A DNA stretch of 14,387 nt from Smittium culicis (lineage: Eukaryota; Kickxellomycota; Harpellomycetes; Harpellales; Legeriomycetaceae): assembly GCA_001970855.1 (NCBI GenBank), contig LSSN01001282.1:1-14387 (forward strand), read 5' to 3'. The notes under the pieces are model-generated. The model was not told the DNA's origin and made no database searches. It saw only the letters and a program-made list of their open reading frames with translations. Position numbers and translations under genes: made by a program. Position 1 is the stretch's first letter. Each line of letters opens with the position of its first letter. Shown here one piece after another: positions 9,355 to 14,387 of this stretch.

Positions 9355-10276
9355 CTGGCATTGATTTATATCAAACTTTAATTATCTGTATTTTATAATT
9401 TTTTTTAAAAGAAATTTATATAAATTTTACTTTTTTGAATAAATTCATCTCATGATAAGCGTCTTATCCTTCGAATAGTTAAACATAAAAAAAAATAAGA
9501 TATTACAAAAAAAAAAACATCTACTAACAAAATACATCTATCTGTTTAAATTAACTCGATTTCACTAGTAATATATTAGCAGTTAATTAAAGAGCATTAC
9601 TTGGACACGATAATTAAATGTTAATAATAGTATAAAGAATATAAATATTCAATATATGTAATAAAGCGCATAATTTATAATAATGTATGGAAATTCTGAA
9701 CAATGAGATCACTTTGTTTCAGATTAATGATTTTGGCCAGATTAGATTTTAATTCTAAATATTATTGGAAAAGTTGAATTTTTTTTTTCTTTGCTTTTTC
9801 TATTTAATTACTTCATTTTTACGTTATTATTTGCTAAATGTAATCCTAGATTTTATTTCGATAATAATTAAATAAAATTTTATTCACTGTAGCGCTTAAT
9901 ATTATATAAACTTTCCTTTATAACGAATCAGCCAAACGTTACATATGGTGGTCTATATCAGGATCGGGGTTTTTTCTTGGTAATTTTATTTCTTATGGAA
10001 AATAAATAAATAAATAATTTAATATAGATACTATAACGCATATCAGAATTTATTAGAATAAAAAATAAAATTGTAGCATTTGAGTTTCTAAGACATAAAT
10101 TTCTTGCCTTATTTAACGACTAATATATGATACATTTCGATGTGAGCTATACAAATATTTTACAGTTATAAATTATTTTTTATTCCTGATATTAAAGGAA
10201 ATGACTTGGGATTTGAAGGATGACCATTATACTGAGGATTTTGAAACTTATTTATTTTCGCGGGTGTTTTTTTTTC
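9355..10276. other. AT-rich spacer between the 7TM-RGS gene and the RNA gene
   Basis: No coding region is seen. The first part holds the 3' untranslated region of the 7TM-RGS gene. A slightly GC-richer patch at about 9927-9975 ends in a T6 run, but I recognise no RNA there. A T9 run at 10267-10275 sits just before the RNA gene. Confidence 0.5.
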
Positions 10277-10289
10277 TTAGATGCCGAGA

Positions 10290-10296
10290 TATAAAT
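10290..10296 (+). promoter_or_regulatory. TATA-like box of the RNA gene
   Basis: TATAAAT stands in an otherwise less AT-rich stretch, about 30 bp before the expected start of the RNA near 10320. That is the spacing of an upstream (type 3-like) RNA polymerase III promoter. In DNA this AT-rich the motif alone is weak; its position and its GC-richer flanks (GCCGAGA before, TCCGAAACTCCCAGCGCG after) make it worth noting. Confidence 0.35.
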
Positions 10297-10319
10297 TCCG
10301 AAACTCCCAGCGCGCGTCG

Positions 10320-10754
10320 AATATGAAAAACGTCGACCGAAAATTCAAAAAAATTTTATCCCTCCTGCAACTTGTGTGTGCCTGAAATGGTAAACCACAT
10401 ACTTTTGAGTTACAGCCGGTGGCGAAATCACCTATCATCGACGATCAGTTGGTTCATACCGACACCGATCCGATCTGATGAAAAAAATTTACTTTCAGTT
10501 TTCAACGAAGCCCGGTTGGGGCTAGTCTGAAAGCTTCTTGGAAGGGAGGCGGAATATAAGCAACCTTTGAGCCAGATTCGAGCTGGAACAGCCGATAGGA
10601 ATTTTGAGTTGGAAACAGTCAAATTTTTGAACGGCATCCGCATGCCTAGAACACTTATATTGTTAATTTTAAGTTATTCACTAGCCCCATTGAACCAATT
10701 ATCAGTGTTATGGACCTTCTAGAGAAGCGAAGTGGGGTCGGTTGAAAATTTTTT
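10320..10754 (+). ncRNA. Probable nuclear RNase P RNA
   Basis: This is an isolated block of much higher GC content than its surroundings, without a convincing reading frame. The ends pair: UCGACCGA (10333-10340) with UCGGUUGA (10738-10745), like P1. Just inside, AUCCC (10358-10362) pairs with GGGGU (10734-10738), like P2, sharing one base with P1. A helix-loop-helix hairpin, AACUU plus GUGUGUG (10369-10380) with CACAUAC (10396-10402) and GAGUU (10407-10411), resembles P3. GGCGAAAUCACC (10421-10432) is at the place of CR-I. GUCUGAAA (10525-10532) and UGGAACAG (10584-10591) resemble CR-II and CR-III of human H1 RNA and flank a P12-like arm; GGCU/AGCC beside them can pair. AGAGAAGCG (10721-10729) resembles CR-V (ACAGAAGCG in bacteria). 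The known role of this RNA is 5' cleavage of pre-tRNA. RNase MRP RNA is the main alternative, but it lacks CR-II/III. The exact 5' end is a guess. Confidence 0.6.
10749..10754 (+). terminator. T6 terminator of the RNA gene
   Basis: Six T residues follow three bases after the closing stem (10738-10745). This is the expected RNA polymerase III stop for a plus-strand transcript and helps to fix the strand of the RNA gene. Confidence 0.5.
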
Positions 10755-11247
10755 AATTGATATTTTTGTTAGCTTTTTAAACATATAAATTTTTTTTTGT
10801 ATAATATTAGTTTATGTTTAATAAATTTTCTGAAAGCATAAAAAAATATAAGTATTATTGAGTTTATTTATTTTTAAATTAATATTTTTAAAAATTTTTT
10901 ATTGGCTTTAAAAACGTTATTCAATAAAATGGGTCTAGTTTATATACAAGTTATTTAAAAAAATAGTAGTTTTAATCAATATCTGTGATATAAAAAGTAA
11001 TTTTATATTAGATAAGATATTATGATAAATTTTATTTTTTAAATAAGTTGAGTATTTTTTTTAATAAAATTTATGTTTGTGGTGTTATTTTATTTAATTT
11101 TTAGATATATTTTATTTAGTTTTTAATTTTAATTTCAAAACAATTTAAATATAATATAAAAGAATAAATTATGAGCTAATGTTTGTCGATTTAAAAAAAT
11201 CCATTTAGTATTATGCTTTAAAATTGAAATTTTAATACCTTCTGATC

Positions 11248-11296
11248 GTGGGGGTTAGATATTATGCTATCTTTTGCTGTATTATTCTTCCCCCAC
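11248..11296. repeat. Inverted repeat GTGGGGG / CCCCCAC
   Basis: GTGGGGG (11248-11254) and CCCCCAC (11290-11296) are perfect inverted copies separated by 35 AT-rich bases. The right arm lies in a longer C-rich tract that continues to 11306. Such a C-rich tract is exceptional in this window. Function unknown. Confidence 0.6.
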
Positions 11297-11898
11297 CCCT
11301 CCCCCCAATATGCTTACTCATCTTTAATAAAATTTTCTCATTATTGCATTTACTTTCAAATTTATCGCATTTTTGTACCATAACCAATTTACTTGTATTA
11401 TATGAATCAATTTCAATATAATCTAAATTTACTTCAATACAAAAATAGATAGCTGATTCATTTTACAAATTAAATTTTATTCTTACAGAGCTCAAAGCTG
11501 CCTTATATTTCTCTGATTCAATTGGTTGAACCAATAATAAAATGATAAGACAAATCACTGGTTTCATTTTCTTTATACATATATATGTAGAAGAATCAGC
11601 TACTGCGGCCCAATTCTTCGGATCACTTGAGTGTACTCGCATATGGCCCTTGTTGATATTGAATTTATTTATATTTATAGTTAGATTTATCAATAAAGAG
11701 TTTAAAATTCGGTATAAAAGGTTTATTTGATTATGAAAAGTATTGTTTTTATTTATATTTTATTGACCAAAAAAATTAAAGTAATTAAATGAAATATTAA
11801 ATTATTTTGTTTAGCCTTGTTTCCATTTTTCTTTTTACTTTTCCTGTTCTTTGATGAAGTTTCTTTTTATTTTTTGTCTAGGTTTTTTTACCTTACTG

Positions 11899-11927
11899 AA
11901 TTCATGTCAAATTTTGTGACATGAATT
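11899..11927. repeat. Perfect 11-bp hairpin followed by T-run
   Basis: AATTCATGTCA (11899-11909) and TGACATGAATT (11917-11927) form a perfect 11-bp stem with a 7-base loop. On the plus strand the stem runs into a T7 run (11926-11932). It could be a terminator-like structure, a small-element relic or a protein-binding palindrome. No neighbouring gene explains it. Confidence 0.6.
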
Positions 11928-12674
11928 TTTTTATAGCTATATACTTAAATTTAATTTCGTTAAGTCGTTAAATAGGGTATTTAATTAATCTGTCGGATTT
12001 AGTTTGTTTTCATTATAATATTCATTTAAAATTTTGTTGTCATTATCTTTGATCATTACATTTTAATTTTAAAATACGATTTTCAGAAAATACTAGAAGA
12101 ATCTAAAGTATAGAATCAGATTCCAAAGAGAATTATTTGGCATGCTCTACAGTTCCACTTATATGTGAGACTATTAGGATGAAAGGATTTTTTTTTCTTA
12201 GAATTTTATTTGTTAATTATATTCAAGTGGTTCTATTTTGTAAACTTTTGAATAAATTTGTAAATATATACTAACTTAATTTAAATTCAAAATAAAACTT
12301 AAAACTAAGGTAAAAATTAATAGAAAATTTTCTGCTCTTCAAAAAAACCCCCAGTACATATATGACTACCTGACTCTTAAATCAAAATTTAAAAAAATAT
12401 CTTATAAAAAAACATATTTTTAAGTAGTAATAAAGCTCTCAGCCATTTTGCAGCTTATAGTAATATATCAAGGTCTATTATTCCAAAATTTTGGTGATCC
12501 AATTTGTTTACTAATCCTGCTACATATGATCAGCGACTAAAATTTAACTAGCTCAAAAAATTAGATTTTTTATTGAAACGAACTTATTCAAATGAATAAT
12601 TTCAAACTCTTATACACAGTATTTTGGATATACCCTTTGAAAAATCTATTAATTGATAGTCTGAATGCATTTTC

Positions 12675-12871
12675 TTAACCCTTTCCCGCGCGGTAGACTA
12701 TTATTGGATGACCAAATATATCCAACCGCGTTCAATGAAAACCAATTAATTCCGAGGCCTTAAGATATATTGGTTTAATTCATAATAAAAGCAAATAATA
12801 AAGAATCTTATAAATAACTATCGGATCAATAAATTAGCTTTTTTAAAGACTGTTGAACGGGAAAGGGTTAA
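12675..12871 (+). mobile_element. TTAA-type mini-element, copy A (197 bp, complete)
   Basis: This is the best-preserved copy. TTAA is present at both ends (12675-12678 and 12868-12871), and the 14-bp outer inverted repeats TTAACCCTTTCCCG are perfect. Inside these the ends differ: the left continues CGCGGTAGACTATTATTG and the right, read inward, TTCAACAGTCTTTA. An internal inverted repeat AAACCAAT / ATTGGTTT (12739-12746, 12769-12776) may form a hairpin. There is no open frame, so it would need a transposase from elsewhere, probably piggyBac-like judging from the TTAA site and CCCTTT start. Confidence 0.8.
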
Positions 12872-14157
12872 AGCGCATTGCTTTTTAATTAGGTATGCCT
12901 TTTATTTATATCAGAATTTTCATTTTTTATGCCCTATTCCAACTTATCTATTTTTTTAGTTTACTTTAGTGCATATTTTCTCTTATTGTTATCGTATCAA
13001 AAAAATTCTGAGTTATAAAAAAAAAAATTAGAATTGTCATATGGAGAATTCTTAACGAAGAGAGCACTTTGTTGCAATGGTTAATTAGTGGATTTTTTGT
13101 TTAATCGAACTAAGCCAATAAATTTATAAATTTATTATGAAGCGATAATATTGACTAAAAAAAAGGTATTCCATTTTTTCTATAGAAAATCATTGATTTG
13201 ATTTGACAATATTCCCGAATTAAGCTTATGTTTTTGGAGGAACTCTGAAGAGCAGATAAGGTTAATATAAAGGCTATAAAAAAAAGAAACTGAGAAAATT
13301 GAAAAAATCAGATATTAAGTCAAAGACTTGAACATTGATTAAAGCTAGTAATACTAAATTAATAAGGAATACTATACAGAGTTAGTTTTTTTCTCGCATC
13401 CAAAAAAAAAAAAGAGACTAGCGTTTTAAATATTATTTGCCTTGAATTTCGATTTATCCTTATTAATTTAATAAAACGAAGGTCTATTCAGCTTAAATTC
13501 AATATTAAATATAGACTTGGAAAATAAAAAAAAGTTTAAATCATCATAATGCAATATAATAATATAAGCTAATGAGTTTTTTTATGGAACTGTATATAAG
13601 CTATGATTTGATGTAGAGAATTTTGATTTTTTTCCTTTTAACAAAGTGTTTCCATTTAAATTTAATACCAGTTATAAAAGCTTCTCTATATTAACTATCA
13701 TGCTCATCAGTTAAAAGATATGATAAATTTGAGAGTGTTTACTTATAAACATAACATTATATATTGATTTTTTACAGCTAAATAATTACCTTGTAAAATA
13801 ACTAATAAACTCATTATTCAAAAAAAAACTCACTTTCTAAATTCTAAATATTTTATAAATTTTTTTTATTTACTCGCATGCTTTAACACATATTAAGATA
13901 TAATTTTTTTCCCCAAAGCAATAAATTAGCCTTTTTTATATAATTATAATACAAAATTTAAAAAATATTCGTTTTCAAGATTTATTTCTTACAGAATTAT
14001 AAGTTTTCTATAATATTGATACCAAATTATATATAGAAAACAATAACTTAAAATAAAAATTTAAAAAAACATATTTTAAATTTACACTTTTATTAAAATG
14101 AAGTTTAATATATAGAAATGGTGAAATTTATATGCTATATTACTTTTCCAGCTTAAA
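12872..14157. other. AT-rich spacer
   Basis: No coding region, RNA gene or repeat above the level expected for this base composition was found. Poly-A and poly-T runs are frequent. Confidence 0.5.
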
Positions 14158-14226
14158 AATGGAGGAGTTGCACGGACCCTAAGCCGAATTAGCTAATAAA
14201 CTAACATGTGCAAACCTTGGCGAATA
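14158..14226. other. GC-richer island before the satellite
   Basis: About 70 bases (GGAGGAGTTGCACGGACCC, then TAAGCCGAATTAGC and CAAACCTTGGCG) stand out from the AT-rich flanks on the left and the pure AT satellite on the right. No reading frame, tRNA fold or family match is apparent. It could be the end of an unrelated mobile element or of a conserved unit beyond the window. Confidence 0.3.
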
Positions 14227-14234
14227 ATAAAAAT

Positions 14235-14387
14235 ATATAAATATAAATATAAATATAAATATAAATATAAATATAAATATAAATATAAATATAAATATAA
14301 ATATAAATATAAATATAAATATAAATATAAATATAAATATAAATATAAATATAAATATAAATATAAATATAAATATAAATATAAATA
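14235..14387. repeat. Perfect 6-bp tandem repeat (ATATAA)n, runs off the window
   Basis: 153 bases with an unbroken period of six, about 25.5 copies, continuing to the last base of the window. No interruption is seen. It is pure A/T and does not resemble a telomere repeat. Its true length is unknown; it may mark the point where an assembly stopped. Confidence 0.95.

Larger units (their letters stand above)
10755..12674. other. Gene-poor AT-rich spacer
   Basis: No gene can be assigned with confidence. It contains the G/C-tract inverted repeat at 11248-11296, the perfect hairpin at 11899-11927, and a GC-richer island at about 11480-11660. On the minus strand of that island an ATG at 11567 opens MKPVICLIILLLVQPIES, a signal-peptide-like start, followed nine residues later by a good donor (TCT/GTAAGA at 11486). 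I could not find a downstream exon in the matching phase, so this is not called as a gene. Confidence 0.45.

Noticed and set aside
10570..10590. tRNA T-arm-like hairpin (CCAG, loop CTCGAAT, CTGG on the minus strand), resembling a B box
   Set aside because: The bases that should form the acceptor stem have no partner at the right distance, so no tRNA cloverleaf can be built.
10428..10643. Minus-strand open frame of 71 codons in the GC-richer block
   Set aside because: Open only because stops are rarer in GC-richer DNA. The paired ends, ordered RNA motifs and T6 stop on the plus strand explain the block better.
14235..14387. Telomere repeat
   Set aside because: The unit is pure A/T with no G-rich strand. 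It is an ordinary satellite or microsatellite.
1..14387. CRISPR array, prophage, operon or defence island
   Set aside because: No direct repeats with spacers, no bacterial gene packing or ribosome-binding sites, and spliceosomal introns are present. The DNA is eukaryotic.

Overview
The window is nuclear DNA from a very AT-rich eukaryote, most likely an early-diverging fungus. The evidence is short spliceosomal introns (67 to 115 bp, GT..AG) in an F-box/WD40 gene, a receptor-like seven-helix protein with a C-terminal RGS domain (a combination known from fungi and plants), long AT-rich spacers, and no bacterial gene arrangement. I lean towards a zoopagomycete or similar lineage, but the sequence alone does not settle the genus.

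Layout: 1-177 is the right part of a small TTAA-type inverted-repeat element cut by the window edge. 1078-4594 (minus) is a five-exon gene for a 1045-residue F-box / WD40 protein with two ubiquitin-interacting motifs at its end, the architecture of yeast Ufo1. 4595-7398 is spacer holding three copies of the same 195-197 bp element in alternating orientation (5063-5259, 5312-5506, 5528-5722). 7399-9354 (plus) is an intronless gene for a 651-residue 7TM-RGS protein. About 10320-10754 (plus) is an isolated GC-richer block. It has a TATA-like box, a terminal stem, a P3-like hairpin, conserved-region-like motifs and a T6 terminator, and is best explained as the nuclear RNase P RNA gene. 10755-14234 is gene-poor and contains a fifth, complete copy of the element (12675-12871) and two hairpins. 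14235-14387 is a perfect 6-bp satellite that runs off the window.

The two protein genes are divergently transcribed and about 2.8 kb apart, with the element cluster between them. They do not look co-regulated. One should act in ubiquitin-dependent degradation (SCF ligase substrate receptor) and the other in heterotrimeric G-protein signalling at a membrane. The RNA gene should act in tRNA 5' processing. The clearest new material is the two-ended TTAA mini-element family (five copies in 14 kb) and the RNase P RNA candidate, which no protein-based search would find.
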